Notes: generated by a model from the sequence alone, not told the origin. A stretch of DNA of 64,000 nucleotides from Chitinophaga lutea (GCF_003813775.1 NZ_RPDH01000002.1:1178001-1242000), one strand, 5' to 3'; counted from the stretch's first letter, positions 33,777-44,002 are shown. Made by a program: numbers and translations.

Positions 33777-34376
33777 ATGTCTGTGCAGAAAGTACATATT
33801 GCGCCCGGCCTGTTGCAAGCCGTTGCTGGAGGGGATGAAAAGGCCTTCAGTGAACTGTTTCACCTGTTCCGGAACAAAGTGTATGCGATCGCTTTCAAAG
33901 TAACCGCTTCCGAGGCCATGGCCGAAGAAGTACTGCTCGACGTGTTCCTGAAGGTATGGCTGAAAAGGGAGCAACTGCCGCAGATCGAACATTTCACCGC
34001 CTGGCTCTTCACCGTTACCCGCAACCACATCTTCAACCTGCTGAAGCAGGCTGCCCTGCAGATGCACCCCGCCCCGCTGGCGGAGCAGGAAGATTATGCG
34101 CTGACGTATTCAGACAACCCGGCCGCGATACTCCAGGAAAAAGAATACCGTAAAGTACTGCAGCAGGCGGTGGACCGGCTGCCGCCCCAGCAGAAAAAAG
34201 TGTACCGCCTCATCAAGGAACACGGCCTCAAACGCGAGGAAGCAGCCGTGGAGCTGAACCTTTCCCCCGAAACCGTGAAACGCCACCTCTCCGATGCCAT
34301 GCAGTTCATCCGCGTGTACTGCGTATCGCACCTGGGCGCCTCCGCCGCCCTCGTCATTGTTAAGGCAATATTATGA
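33777..34376 (+). CDS. ECF RNA polymerase sigma factor (FecI-like)
   Basis: 199 residues from ATG 33777; a GTG one codon upstream is also possible. Region 2 (about 25-95; AFSELFHLFRNKVYAIAFK, FLKVWLKREQLP, AWLFTVTRNHIFN) and region 4 (about 130-180; LPPQQKKVYRLIKEHGLKR, VELNLSPETVKRHLSDAM). It is the standard Bacteroidota sigma-70 family 1 protein that pairs with a FecR anti-sigma, here encoded 82 bp downstream. It activates the SusCD operon when the outer membrane transporter is loaded. Confidence 0.94.
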   Translation: MSVQKVHIAPGLLQAVAGGDEKAFSELFHLFRNKVYAIAFKVTASEAMAEEVLLDVFLKVWLKREQLPQIEHFTAWLFTVTRNHIFNLLKQAALQMHPAPLAEQEDYALTYSDNPAAILQEKEYRKVLQQAVDRLPPQQKKVYRLIKEHGLKREEAAVELNLSPETVKRHLSDAMQFIRVYCVSHLGASAALVIVKAIL

Positions 34377-34458
34377 ATACAAATTATTTTCCCGCCGGCT
34401 GACCCACTCCCCCTTTTTCACTGTCTCTTTTGGTAGAACGCACTTGTAAAATCATACT

Positions 34459-35601
34459 ATGTCCAGGTTAGACACACTGTTCCGCAAATTCATGCAGGGT
34501 TCCTGTACGCAACAGGAAAAGCAGGAGCTCTTCGCGCTGATCGCGAAGCCGGAGCACGATGCGGCGCTGCACCGCCTGCTGGACGAAGTGATCGCCGATA
34601 CGGACGAAGAGAAGGAAGTAGACGCCGCCAGGGCGCAGGAAATCCTGTCGATTATCCTCAAAGCCGGCGCACCACCCCGCAAACGCCCGGCCCTGCTCCG
34701 CACACTGGGCAAGGTAGCCGCTGCCGCTGCGGTGCTGGGACTGGCGTTCGCCACCTTCCATTATTTCAACGCGGCACCGCCTGCCGCACAGCCGCAGCGC
34801 AGCGCCATCGTACAGGACATTCCCGCTGCCGTCAGTGGCGCGGTGCTCACCCTTGGCGACGGCCGCAAAGTGCCGCTCGACAGTCTCGGCCAGGGCATCA
34901 TTGCGCAGCAGGGCGGCGCCACCGTTACACTGGCGAAAGGCGCACTGGCGTATAACGATCACGATGCCGCTGAAGTCACCTACAACACGCTCAATACCCC
35001 GCGCGGCCGCGTATTCCGCGTGGTGCTGCCCGACGGCTCGACGGTGTGGCTCAACGCCGCCAGCACCCTGCGCTATCCAACCAGCTTCAACCAGCACGAC
35101 AGAACAGTGGAACTGAGCGGCGAAGCTTACTTCGACATTCAGCCGCAGGCGGGCAAACCGTTTAAGGTAAAAGTCGGCAGCCATACCGAAGTACTGGTGC
35201 TCGGCACCGGCTTCAACGTATCCGCCTACCAGAACGATGCGCTTGTGGCCACTACCCTGCTGCACGGCAAGGTGAGCGTGAACAGGCAGCTGCTGCAGCC
35301 GGGTGAACAGGCGCAGCTGGCCAACGGCAGCCCTACGCTGAAAATCATGAAAGCAGATACCAGCCAGGTGATGGCGTGGAAAAACGGCATGTTCAACTTC
35401 GACAACGCCGACATCCGCGAGGTAATGAAACAACTGGAACGCTGGTACGATATAGATGTACAGTACGAAAACGGCATCCCGCCCCTGCGCTTCGGCGGAA
35501 AAATAGAACGCGGCCTCAGCCTGCAGCACATCACCAGGATACTGGCTATTTCAAACGTGCACTGCCGGCTCGAAGGGAGAAAACTGATCGTCACACAATA
35601 A
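34459..35601 (+). CDS. FecR-type anti-sigma factor
   Basis: 380 residues. A cytoplasmic anti-sigma segment (about 1-80) is followed by one transmembrane helix (about 84-102), the FecR domain (about 175-275, with VVLPDGSTVWLNAASTLRYP) and a DUF4974 C-terminal domain (about 305-375). The domain order is standard for a transenvelope signal relay: the periplasmic part reads the STN domain of the SusC encoded next. It sits between its sigma factor and that SusC. Confidence 0.95.
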   Translation: MSRLDTLFRKFMQGSCTQQEKQELFALIAKPEHDAALHRLLDEVIADTDEEKEVDAARAQEILSIILKAGAPPRKRPALLRTLGKVAAAAAVLGLAFATFHYFNAAPPAAQPQRSAIVQDIPAAVSGAVLTLGDGRKVPLDSLGQGIIAQQGGATVTLAKGALAYNDHDAAEVTYNTLNTPRGRVFRVVLPDGSTVWLNAASTLRYPTSFNQHDRTVELSGEAYFDIQPQAGKPFKVKVGSHTEVLVLGTGFNVSAYQNDALVATTLLHGKVSVNRQLLQPGEQAQLANGSPTLKIMKADTSQVMAWKNGMFNFDNADIREVMKQLERWYDIDVQYENGIPPLRFGGKIERGLSLQHITRILAISNVHCRLEGRKLIVTQ

Positions 35602-35661
35602 ACCGTTATTCAGGCTCACGCCCGTCTGCACACCATAACCGAAGGTTAGGGACGGGATACC

Positions 35662-35669
35662 TATGTTTT
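35662..35669 (+). promoter_or_regulatory. -7-like element TATGTTTT before SusC
   Basis: A 7 of 8 match to TAnnTTTG, 20 bases before ATG 35689 in the 87-base gap after the FecR gene. It could be a separate, ECF-dependent start for the SusCD operon. Weak. Confidence 0.3.
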
Positions 35670-35688
35670 AAAATCTTTAAACAGGAAC

Positions 35689-38600
35689 ATGTTGCACTTT
35701 AATTATCGCAAACCACGACAGAAACCAAAACTTTTAGTCATGAAGCTGATCATTACCCTGGTAACGGTGCTGACCCTCCAGGTACAGGCCCGGGTAGCCG
35801 CCCAGACCATTTCCATGACAGGTAAGGACCTCTCTTTCAGGGAGATTTTTACCCGCCTTGAAAAACAGACCGGCTACGTGGTGTTCTACAACCTCGCCCT
35901 GCTGGATAAAACCACGCCGGTTTCCGTGTCTGCCCGGAACATGCCGGTGGAAACGTTCCTCAGCACCATCATGAACGGCCAGCCGATCGATTTTGAGATC
36001 AACAGCAAAACCATCACCATCAAGGCAAAAACGTTGCCGCCCGCGGCCGTGCAACAGGAGAAAACCGCGAAAGATCCGCCTGTGAAAGGAAAGGTGACGG
36101 ACGAAGAAGGCAACCCGCTGCCGGGCGCTACCATTTCGGTGGCCGGCACCAGCCGCGGCGTGCAGACGAACGAGAAAGGCGAGTTTTCCATCGAAGCGGG
36201 TAAACAGGATGTGATCTACATTACTTATATCGGTTTCGAGCGAAAAGCATTGCCGGTAAAAGATATCAACGGCCCGCTCACCGTAAAGCTGCTGCCATCC
36301 AATAAAAACATGGACGAAGTGGTGGTGATCGGTTATGGCAGCGTGGCGAAAAAGGACCTCACGGGAGCAGTGTCTACCGTAAAAGTATCCGACCTGCAGG
36401 ACATTCCCGCTCCCCGTGTGGACCAGATGTTGCAGGGCCGCATCGCCGGCGCGGAAATCGTGTCCACCGACGGCGAGCCCGGCGCCGGTACCTCCGTGCG
36501 CATCAGGGGCACCCGTTCCATCTCCGCCAGCAACGAACCGCTGTTCATCGTGGATGGATTGATGGACGCCATCACCAGCCTCAACGAATTGAACCCTTCA
36601 GACATCGCCACCATCAACGTGTTGAAAGACGCGTCTTCCACGGCCATCTACGGTTCCCGCGGCAGCAACGGCGTTATCATCATCACCACCAAATCGGGCG
36701 GCGACAAACGCGGAAAGACCAATTTCACCCTCCGCAACGACATGGGCTTCTCCGAACTGCCGCGCTACCTCGACCTGATGAACGCCACGGAATTCGCGCA
36801 GCTGCAAAATGACCGCTACTATTTTGCGTCCACCGCCAACCAGACCAAACCACTGGAAGAATACCCCTATCCCGACCCGCTGGCCCTGGGCGAAGGCACC
36901 AACTGGACAAGGGAAATCACCCGCCGTGCGCCTTATCACAACATCACGCTGTCCGCTTCCGGCGGCGACAAGGCCACGCAGTATTTTTTCTCCGCCAATT
37001 ACAACAACAATCAGGGCATCATACAGAACAGCGGCATGCAACGCTACCAGGTGCGCCTCAACCTCGACCGTACCATCAGCCAGTTCGTAAAGGCGGGTGT
37101 ACGTTTCAACTATTCCAGCCTCGACCGGCAACTGAACAATGCAGATGTAGGCACGAGCACCCTCTGGTACCGCTCCACCATCTTCCTGGCGCCCACCATC
37201 CCGGCGTATAAACCGGACGGCAGCTTCAACGACTGGAACACACAATGGTACTCCGGCACGCTCTTCGATTCCCCGCTGGCCAACGTGCTGCTGAAAAAGA
37301 ACGACCGGCTTGAAAAAAGCCTCAGTTCCATGGCTTATATCGAAATCACGCCGTTCAAGAACGTGCTGGTGCGCTCCACCATTTCTTATTCGGACTTTTC
37401 GAGAACGAACGACCAGTTTACGCCCTCCACCATGCCTTCGCGCGTGAACGCCAATTCCGGCGCCTATGCGTACAAAAGCAGCTATGCGGAAAACAACCTG
37501 CTGAATGAAAACACCATCACGTATAAACGCAGCTGGAACAAACGCCACAATTTCGACGCGATGTACGGTTTTACGGTGCAGCGCCGGAAGTACGACAACC
37601 TCACGGCCAGCGGCAGCGGGTATTTTGTAGACGACATCGAAACCAACGACCTCGGCGCTTTGCCGTCGAAAGAAACGGTGACGCTGGGCTCCTCGCTCGA
37701 AACCCTCGGCCGCCTGTCGCACCTCGCCAGGGTGAACTACAACTACCGCAACCGCTACTATCTCACCGCTACCATGCGGGCCGACGGGGCGTCCAACTTC
37801 GCGAAAAACAACAAATGGGCGATGTTCCCTTCCGCCGCATTCAAATGGAATATCAGCAACGAGGCTTTCATGCAGGGCTTCAATAAACTCAGCGAGCTCT
37901 CGCTCCGCCTGAGCGGCGGCACCTCGGGCAACGACGCGATTTCCCGGTACCAGTCGCTTTCCCGGCTTTCCTCCACTACCGGCGGTTACCTGTTCAACGG
38001 CACGCAGCCCGTGGCGTATTATCCCTCCCGTATTTCGAACGAAGGGCTGACCTGGGAAAAAACCACCACCTTCAATGCGGGCATCGACCTGTCGTTTTTC
38101 AACAAGCGGCTCGACATTGTGCTGGATGTATACCGCAGCGCTACGGCTGACCTCCTGCTCACTGTACAGCTGCCCACGCACGTCGGGTATGGCTCCAGGC
38201 TCGCCAACATCGGGAAAACCTCCAACCGGGGGATCGAGCTCACGGTGAACCATGAGAACATCCACCGGAAGAACTTCTCCTGGTCCACCACCGTCACCGC
38301 CGCGCACAACTCGCAGCGTGTGGACGATATCGGCGGGCTCGACAAGGTGTCCGTATACGACAATCCCTATGGCGCGCAATACATGATGTACGGGTATGTG
38401 AAAGGCCGGCCGCTGAATGCCCTCTGGGGTATGGAATACGGCGGGGTATGGAAAAGCCAGGCCGAGATCGAAAAGAACAAAACCAGCAAACAGTACGCTT
38501 CATCCGCCGTCAACTTCTACCAGCCGGGCCGCCAGCGGTATAAGGACCAGAATCAGGATGGCATTCTTGACAACAACGACCTCGTGTACCTCGGCAATGC

Positions 38601-39096
38601 CGACCCTTATGTGTACGGCGGTATCCAGAATACCTTCCGGGTGAAAAAAGTAAGCCTGTCGTTTTACGTCAACTACTCGCTGGGCGGAAAAATCTACAAT
38701 CCCACCGAACTTTTTATGGGCACCGGTACTTACCTGAGCAACCAGTTCCGCTACATGGTAAATGCCTGGCACCCGGTGCGGAACCCTACATCCGAATATC
38801 CCCGCGCGGATTCGAAAGACGATATCCCGAACGACCGTTTCCTGCACGATGCGACCTTCCTGCGGCTCAAAAACGTGTCGATCGCCTACCCGCTCGATCT
38901 CACGAAGATCACCGGCAGAAAGCTGCAGTCGCTTTACCTGGCGCTGAGCGCCAACAACCTCGTGCTCTGGAAATACTACAACGGCTACGACCCGGAAGTG
39001 TCCACCCAAAGCGCAGGCTCGACCATCCGCAGGATGGACAACGGCGCCTATCCCACCAGCCGAACGCTCACCTTTAGTGCAGAACTGAAATTCTAA
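35689..39096 (+). CDS. SusC/RagA TonB-linked transporter with STN signalling domain
   Basis: 1135 residues from ATG 35689; the pre-signal-peptide extension of 17 residues is usual in this family. Signal peptide to about 40, STN/secretin domain (about 41-110; MTGKDLSFREIFTRLEKQTG), carboxypeptidase-regulatory domain (about 128-200), plug with DEVVVIGYGSVAKKDLTG and LFIVDGLMD, and a barrel ending LTFSAELKF. The STN domain signals substrate binding to the FecR/sigma pair upstream. First structural gene of a SusC-SusD-nuclease/phosphatase-DUF5689 operon. Confidence 0.96.
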   Translation: MLHFNYRKPRQKPKLLVMKLIITLVTVLTLQVQARVAAQTISMTGKDLSFREIFTRLEKQTGYVVFYNLALLDKTTPVSVSARNMPVETFLSTIMNGQPIDFEINSKTITIKAKTLPPAAVQQEKTAKDPPVKGKVTDEEGNPLPGATISVAGTSRGVQTNEKGEFSIEAGKQDVIYITYIGFERKALPVKDINGPLTVKLLPSNKNMDEVVVIGYGSVAKKDLTGAVSTVKVSDLQDIPAPRVDQMLQGRIAGAEIVSTDGEPGAGTSVRIRGTRSISASNEPLFIVDGLMDAITSLNELNPSDIATINVLKDASSTAIYGSRGSNGVIIITTKSGGDKRGKTNFTLRNDMGFSELPRYLDLMNATEFAQLQNDRYYFASTANQTKPLEEYPYPDPLALGEGTNWTREITRRAPYHNITLSASGGDKATQYFFSANYNNNQGIIQNSGMQRYQVRLNLDRTISQFVKAGVRFNYSSLDRQLNNADVGTSTLWYRSTIFLAPTIPAYKPDGSFNDWNTQWYSGTLFDSPLANVLLKKNDRLEKSLSSMAYIEITPFKNVLVRSTISYSDFSRTNDQFTPSTMPSRVNANSGAYAYKSSYAENNLLNENTITYKRSWNKRHNFDAMYGFTVQRRKYDNLTASGSGYFVDDIETNDLGALPSKETVTLGSSLETLGRLSHLARVNYNYRNRYYLTATMRADGASNFAKNNKWAMFPSAAFKWNISNEAFMQGFNKLSELSLRLSGGTSGNDAISRYQSLSRLSSTTGGYLFNGTQPVAYYPSRISNEGLTWEKTTTFNAGIDLSFFNKRLDIVLDVYRSATADLLLTVQLPTHVGYGSRLANIGKTSNRGIELTVNHENIHRKNFSWSTTVTAAHNSQRVDDIGGLDKVSVYDNPYGAQYMMYGYVKGRPLNALWGMEYGGVWKSQAEIEKNKTSKQYASSAVNFYQPGRQRYKDQNQDGILDNNDLVYLGNADPYVYGGIQNTFRVKKVSLSFYVNYSLGGKIYNPTELFMGTGTYLSNQFRYMVNAWHPVRNPTSEYPRADSKDDIPNDRFLHDATFLRLKNVSIAYPLDLTKITGRKLQSLYLALSANNLVLWKYYNGYDPEVSTQSAGSTIRRMDNGAYPTSRTLTFSAELKF

Positions 39097-39107
39097 AAAC
39101 ACCGAAC

Positions 39108-40619
39108 ATGAAAACGACCAAGAACAACATACTTTTTTTCCTGCTGCTCGGCGGTGCGGTCACCCTGGGGAGCTGCGGCAAGCTGCTGGAAGAAGACCCG
39201 AACAGCTTCGTGAGCCCCGATGCGTTCTTTAAATCGGAAAGCCAGTGCATCGCGGCACTCAACGGGTGCTACATGGAGCTGACCAATATTTACGCGGCCG
39301 ACCTGATGATTTCGCTGGAAGCGGTGACCGATCTCGCGTTCCTCAGTTCCTCCAACCTCGACGCCAAACTGGAAATCTCTCCTGCCAACCCCGGCATGGG
39401 CGATAATATCTGGACGGCCTGTTATAAAGGCGTGATGTATTGTAATGCCGCCATCAGCGGTATAGAGAACGCCACCATCCCCGCCGATAAAAAACCGCCG
39501 CTGAAAGCAGAAGCCGTTGCTCTGCGGGCGCTGTATTATTACATCCTCACCAGCACCTTCGGCGATGTGCCGTATTACACGACAGACATCAACAGCCTCA
39601 GCGTACTCGAGACCATCTCCAAACTGGGCCGTATGAGCGCCAACGAAACAAGGGCCACGCTCATTAAAGAACTACAGGAATATGCGCCCAAACTGCCACA
39701 GATGCGTACCTCGGAGGTGAAAGACAACCGCATTTCCGCGCCCATGGCGTATATGCTGATCGGCAAGATGGCGCTCTGGAATAAAGACTATGCCGCCTGC
39801 ACGCAGGCCATGGAGGAAATCAGGAAGATCTACGGCCAGCTGGTGCAGTACCCGCTGGAAGCCACTTATTTCCGGAACAAAAACACGGCTGAATCGATTT
39901 TTGAAATACAATACACCTGGTCTGCCACCGGCCTGAAAAAGACCTCTACCGTGGCGGCCTTCTTCACACCCGTTAAAGCTTCCGGCACGAGTACGTACGA
40001 CGGGGTGAACATTCCCGAACTGGGCGATGCCGCCAATCCTTTCAATTCCATTACGCCGTCGGAATACCTGATGTCGCTCTACGACCTGGCCGACCCGCGG
40101 AAAGAGATCATCCTCGCCTACAGTTACAACGGCACCTGGTTCAAAAGGCCCATGGCCAACAATGGTACCGGCAAACCCTGGATGGGCCCCAAATTCTGGT
40201 GCCCCGGCATGACCAACATCGCGGACGGCAACAACCAGAAAGTATTCCGCTATGCCGATGCGCTGCTGATGCTGGCGGAGGCCGCCAACGAAACCGGCAA
40301 CACCGACCTGGCCATGCAATGCCTGAACGAAGTGAAAGGCAGGGCCGGTGAAGACTTCAAATTACCGGCCTATCCCGGCAAACCCGAATTCCTCGCCGAA
40401 CTGAAAAAAGAACGGGCCCGCGAACTGATGGGCGAATACGGCCGCAAATGGGACCTGGTGCGCTGGGGCGATTTCTTCCGCGTGGTGAATGAAACCATCG
40501 CACTGGAATACGAAACCGTCAAAACCAACATCCGCCCTTATCATGAATTTTACCCTATCCCGGACAAGGAAGTTGTCCGTTCCGGAGGGGCATTAACAAA
40601 TCCTGCATATAACCAATAA
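39108..40619 (+). CDS. RagB/SusD family nutrient-binding lipoprotein
   Basis: 503 residues. Lipobox TLGSC with lipid cysteine at 23, SusD-type EDPNSFVSPDAFFKSESQC start, TPR helices and a C-terminal LKKERARELMGEYGRKWDLVRWGDF segment. It is a surface partner of the SusC 11 bp upstream, and 6 bp before the secreted nuclease/phosphatase gene. The substrate is not readable from the sequence. Confidence 0.95.
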   Translation: MKTTKNNILFFLLLGGAVTLGSCGKLLEEDPNSFVSPDAFFKSESQCIAALNGCYMELTNIYAADLMISLEAVTDLAFLSSSNLDAKLEISPANPGMGDNIWTACYKGVMYCNAAISGIENATIPADKKPPLKAEAVALRALYYYILTSTFGDVPYYTTDINSLSVLETISKLGRMSANETRATLIKELQEYAPKLPQMRTSEVKDNRISAPMAYMLIGKMALWNKDYAACTQAMEEIRKIYGQLVQYPLEATYFRNKNTAESIFEIQYTWSATGLKKTSTVAAFFTPVKASGTSTYDGVNIPELGDAANPFNSITPSEYLMSLYDLADPRKEIILAYSYNGTWFKRPMANNGTGKPWMGPKFWCPGMTNIADGNNQKVFRYADALLMLAEAANETGNTDLAMQCLNEVKGRAGEDFKLPAYPGKPEFLAELKKERARELMGEYGRKWDLVRWGDFFRVVNETIALEYETVKTNIRPYHEFYPIPDKEVVRSGGALTNPAYNQ

Positions 40620-40625
40620 GCGTAT

Positions 40626-41477
40626 ATGAAAAAAATAATCTGCTTCCCGCTGTTCCTCCTCTCCCTCTGCGCCATGCTGTCCGCCAGCGCCCAGGGTACC
40701 TTCCGGGTATTGAGCTATAACATCCTCGAAGGCATGGTGAAAGACACCACCAAAGGCAAAACCGTTTTCGTGGAATGGGTGAAAGCCCGCAACCCGGACG
40801 TAGTGGCCCTGCAGGAGTGCAACGGCTTCACCCAGAAAACGCTGGAAGAACTCGCCCTGAGCTACGGCCATCCCTATGCCGTGATCGTCAAGGAAAACGG
40901 CTACCCTACCGGGCTTACCTCGCGTTATCCGATTGCAGACATCCGCAAGGTGAACGAAAGCATGACCCATGGTTTTATCATGGCGCGCATCGAACAGTAC
41001 AACATCGTGGTGCTGCACCTCAACCCGCATAAACACCTGAAAAGAAGAGCCGAGATCGCACAGGTGCTGAAAAACGTGGAGCTGCAGAAAGACCGGAAAA
41101 ACTGGATCATGATGGGGGATTTTAATTCCGTGTCGCCCCTCGATAAGGAGCGCATCGAAAAATCGGGCTACATCGCCCGCCAACAGGCCGCTGCCGCCAA
41201 ACGCCCCATGCTGGACAATCTCGTCAACGGCAACGCGGTGGATTACCAGGTGCAGCAGCACATCCTGGACGCCGGTTTCACCGACGCCGGGCACACTTAC
41301 GACGCCCGCGAAAAGGCCCGCACCGGCAAAAGCATCATCAATACCGATACGCGGATAGATTATATCTACCTCAGCAGCGACCTCGCAAAGAAGCTCGCCG
41401 CCTGCAGTTTTATTTACGACGACTTTACGGCCACCCATTCCGATCACCGGCCCATTTTACTCGACTTAAAAAAATAA
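40626..41477 (+). CDS. Secreted endonuclease/exonuclease/phosphatase family enzyme
   Basis: 283 residues. Signal peptide to about 22 (LSASA-Q). The complete EEP active-site set is visible: LSYNI, LQEC (metal-binding glutamate), GDFNS, RIDYIYLS and the final HSDHRPI with the catalytic histidine and aspartate. The fold cleaves phosphodiesters (DNA, RNA, sphingomyelin, inositol phosphates). Its place inside a SusCD operon says it processes the imported substrate outside the inner membrane, so the substrate probably carries phosphodiester bonds. Confidence 0.9.
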   Translation: MKKIICFPLFLLSLCAMLSASAQGTFRVLSYNILEGMVKDTTKGKTVFVEWVKARNPDVVALQECNGFTQKTLEELALSYGHPYAVIVKENGYPTGLTSRYPIADIRKVNESMTHGFIMARIEQYNIVVLHLNPHKHLKRRAEIAQVLKNVELQKDRKNWIMMGDFNSVSPLDKERIEKSGYIARQQAAAAKRPMLDNLVNGNAVDYQVQQHILDAGFTDAGHTYDAREKARTGKSIINTDTRIDYIYLSSDLAKKLAACSFIYDDFTATHSDHRPILLDLKK

Positions 41478-41480
41478 CGG

Positions 41481-43532
41481 ATGAAGCAACATTTCTTATA
41501 TCTCCTGGCCGGCGGTTTGATGGCCCTGCTTTTTTCCGCCTGCCGCAAAGAAATAGATTATAAATTCAGCACGGAGCTCGCCGTCGACAGCCGCATCATA
41601 CGTCTGAACGCCAATGCAGACACCACGCAGATCATCGTGTATGCCGACGGTAAATGGTCGGTAGAGCCCGCTGAGGAAACAGACTGGATGAAACTGCAAT
41701 CCACCTCCGGCGACGGTAAAGGCAGCGTGCGCGCGGAAGTGACCAGCAACGACGGGAACCTTCCCCGCGCCATCAAACTCGTGGTAAGGGCCGGCGGCAA
41801 AACCGACACCATCTCCCTGCAGCAGCGCGGCCTCACCCCGCAGATCGCCATCGCAGACACCACGCTGCAAAGCATCGCCAACGGCGGCATGCTCAAAACG
41901 GTGATCGCCACCAATGTGCCTTTGGAAAAGATGAACGTCAGCTACCGGTACGACGATGCGGCGCAGGCCGGCTGGCTCGGCAGCGTGAGCATCCAGAACG
42001 GTTACCTGTTCTTCAAAGCCGACACCAACCGCGCCGCCGCAGCGCGCTCAGGCGTGCTCACCCTGAGCTACCTCGACGCCCTGGGCACCACCACCCGCGA
42101 TTCCGTGCGCGTACGCCAGCATCCGGGCATGAGTTTCGAAGGGGCCGTGCTGAAAGACTTTGCTTACGTCAAACAAAGCCTGGCGGCCGGCGTTATCCAG
42201 GAAAATATTTATATCGAGGGCATCGTGATCAGCGACAAAGGCCATCCCAACATCGCCAAAAACCTGAACGCCGCCACCAACAAACATACGCTCGACAAAA
42301 CAGAGAACGCCATCGCCGTATACGTGCAGAGCATGGACGGTACAACGGGCCTCTACCTGAAAACCAAAACCGCCGGCGACAATATCTTCGCGTTCAACGA
42401 CCATGTGAAAATATGGCTTAAAGGCGCCACGCTGACTTCCCTCACCAATCCCGGCCGTACGGTGATTTCCAATATCGAAGCGCCGCAGGTGATGGGGAAA
42501 GAAAGCCGCACTACCCCGTTGCAGCCCCGCGAGAAGTATATCGGCGACCTGACCGACAACGACCTGTATACCTACGTGAAACTGAAAGACGTGGAAATAT
42601 CCGTTCCCTCCGGTTCCTTCAGCAACATCAACGAAGGGTATATTGCCCGAATGGACTGCTACCCTACGCATATCCGCGACGTCAAAGGCGCAGGGCTGTA
42701 CATGCTCACCAACCTCGATGTGCCTTACCGCCGCGACGGCACGCAGGTGCCCCAGGGCTCCGGCACCATCGCCGGTGTGCTGGTGAGTGAAACACTTGAG
42801 CGTTATGGCGGCAACATCGGCAAATACGCCATCCGTCATTTGAAAAGAGAAGATATTGTTTTGCAGTCCGCGCGGGAAAACGGTTTCTCGAACGTGCTGG
42901 TGGAGTGGAGCCGTTTTAAAAACGAATTCGCCGCCACACCCACGGAGAGTCAAAACCCGCTGACGCCCGAAACCGGTACCGGCCGGCTGTTCCAGACCAC
43001 GAAAACAGGTCTTGACTTCACCGCCAACGGCATCTCCGGCGCCACCGACTACAACGCCCTGTTACAGGAAGCCGCCACCAATAAAGGCGCCGTCAGCTTT
43101 GGTGGCTGGGCCTGCAAAAACTGGTGGAATACCACCGCCAACAAAGGCGAAGGCTGGATGATACAACTTTCCACCGCCGGCATCAGCAAGCCCATCTCAC
43201 TGCAGCTCGAGGGCAATTCCGATATCGGCGGGCCCCGGAACTTCGTGGTGGAGTGGGCTGCTTCCAACGAAAGCACGGCGGTGTGGAGCAGCGTGGGCTC
43301 CTTCACGTTCGAAGACGTAGCCAACTGGTCCAATACCCTGCTCACGCAGGTGGCTGGCAACAAAGTGGTCAACTTCAACTTCCCGCAGGCAGCCAGCGGC
43401 CTGCCGCAGCTCTACATCCGGGTGCGAGTGGCGAACAGAACGGCAGGCACCACCACCAACCCCACCGGCGGCACGCTGGGCGCTACCGCCACATCGAGGC
43501 TGGTGCATGTGTCTGTGAAATACAATAAATAA
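41481..43532 (+). CDS. BACON/DUF5689 surface lipoprotein
   Basis: 683 residues. Lipobox LFSAC with cysteine at 21. A BACON-like domain spans about 30-120 (WSVEPAEETDWMKLQ and a closing TISLQQRG), a second Ig-like domain about 125-215, and DUF5689 about 220-450 (FAYVKQSLAAGVIQENIYIEGIVI, then OB-like strands). A C-terminal beta-sandwich follows (about 490-680; ISLQLEGNSDIGG). DUF5689 is often found next to SusCD and nucleases. It is probably the surface binding protein of this locus and the last gene, closed by the terminator at 43559-43584. Confidence 0.82.
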   Translation: MKQHFLYLLAGGLMALLFSACRKEIDYKFSTELAVDSRIIRLNANADTTQIIVYADGKWSVEPAEETDWMKLQSTSGDGKGSVRAEVTSNDGNLPRAIKLVVRAGGKTDTISLQQRGLTPQIAIADTTLQSIANGGMLKTVIATNVPLEKMNVSYRYDDAAQAGWLGSVSIQNGYLFFKADTNRAAAARSGVLTLSYLDALGTTTRDSVRVRQHPGMSFEGAVLKDFAYVKQSLAAGVIQENIYIEGIVISDKGHPNIAKNLNAATNKHTLDKTENAIAVYVQSMDGTTGLYLKTKTAGDNIFAFNDHVKIWLKGATLTSLTNPGRTVISNIEAPQVMGKESRTTPLQPREKYIGDLTDNDLYTYVKLKDVEISVPSGSFSNINEGYIARMDCYPTHIRDVKGAGLYMLTNLDVPYRRDGTQVPQGSGTIAGVLVSETLERYGGNIGKYAIRHLKREDIVLQSARENGFSNVLVEWSRFKNEFAATPTESQNPLTPETGTGRLFQTTKTGLDFTANGISGATDYNALLQEAATNKGAVSFGGWACKNWWNTTANKGEGWMIQLSTAGISKPISLQLEGNSDIGGPRNFVVEWAASNESTAVWSSVGSFTFEDVANWSNTLLTQVAGNKVVNFNFPQAASGLPQLYIRVRVANRTAGTTTNPTGGTLGATATSRLVHVSVKYNK

Positions 43533-43558
43533 ACGGAAACCCTGCAATATGGTAAAAG

Positions 43559-43584
43559 GCCGGTCGTAATGACCGGCTTTTTTT
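43559..43584. terminator. Rho-independent terminator
   Basis: GCCGGTC (43559-43565), loop GTAAT, GACCGGC (43571-43577), then TTTTTTT. It ends the SusCD/DUF5689 operon; upstream A bases allow weaker use on the other strand. Confidence 0.88.
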
Positions 43585-44002
43585 ATTTGTACGCTTTGTC
43601 GAGCTCTTTCATAACGGCATGATCGAGGCGCAGCGCCAGCAGTCCGCGTATATCGTTATAGATAGACGCCGGTACCCATTGCGGCATGGCCCCCAGCGTT
43701 TCCGGCTGATCGCCCAGGTGTTCGTAAAATGCAACCGCGGCGGCATTCCAGAGGTCTTTCGCCTTTTGCCGGAAGCACCACTCGCTGAATGCATAATAAG
43801 CTGTAAGCCTCACTGTATCGTTAACACGATGTGCTGCGATAGTAGCAGGAAGCAGCTCGATGAAAAAATCATAGATCGAAAAGTCGTTCACCTCGATTTC
43901 CTTCTTCAGGCCGGGCAGGCATGCCATTGCTTTTCTCCGCCAGGTACTCATGGAGCAGTGTGTTTTATCATACAAGAATATTTTCAGATGCCTTATATCC
44001 AT
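43583..44002 (-). CDS. Hypothetical protein
   Basis: 139 residues from ATG 44002; ATG 43951 (MSTWRRKAM) is an alternative giving 122. Soluble, mostly helical, with aromatic-rich stretches (SIYDFFIELLP, AYYAFSEWCFRQ). No family recognised, no motif of known enzymes. Lower GC than the neighbouring operon. Convergent with the DUF5689 gene across the terminator. The function is unknown. Confidence 0.6.
   Translation of the reverse strand: MDIRHLKIFLYDKTHCSMSTWRRKAMACLPGLKKEIEVNDFSIYDFFIELLPATIAAHRVNDTVRLTAYYAFSEWCFRQKAKDLWNAAAVAFYEHLGDQPETLGAMPQWVPASIYNDIRGLLALRLDHAVMKELDKAYK

Noticed and set aside
36598..38379. 593-codon open frame antisense to the STN-type SusC
   Set aside because: A shadow frame; the SusC reading is certain.
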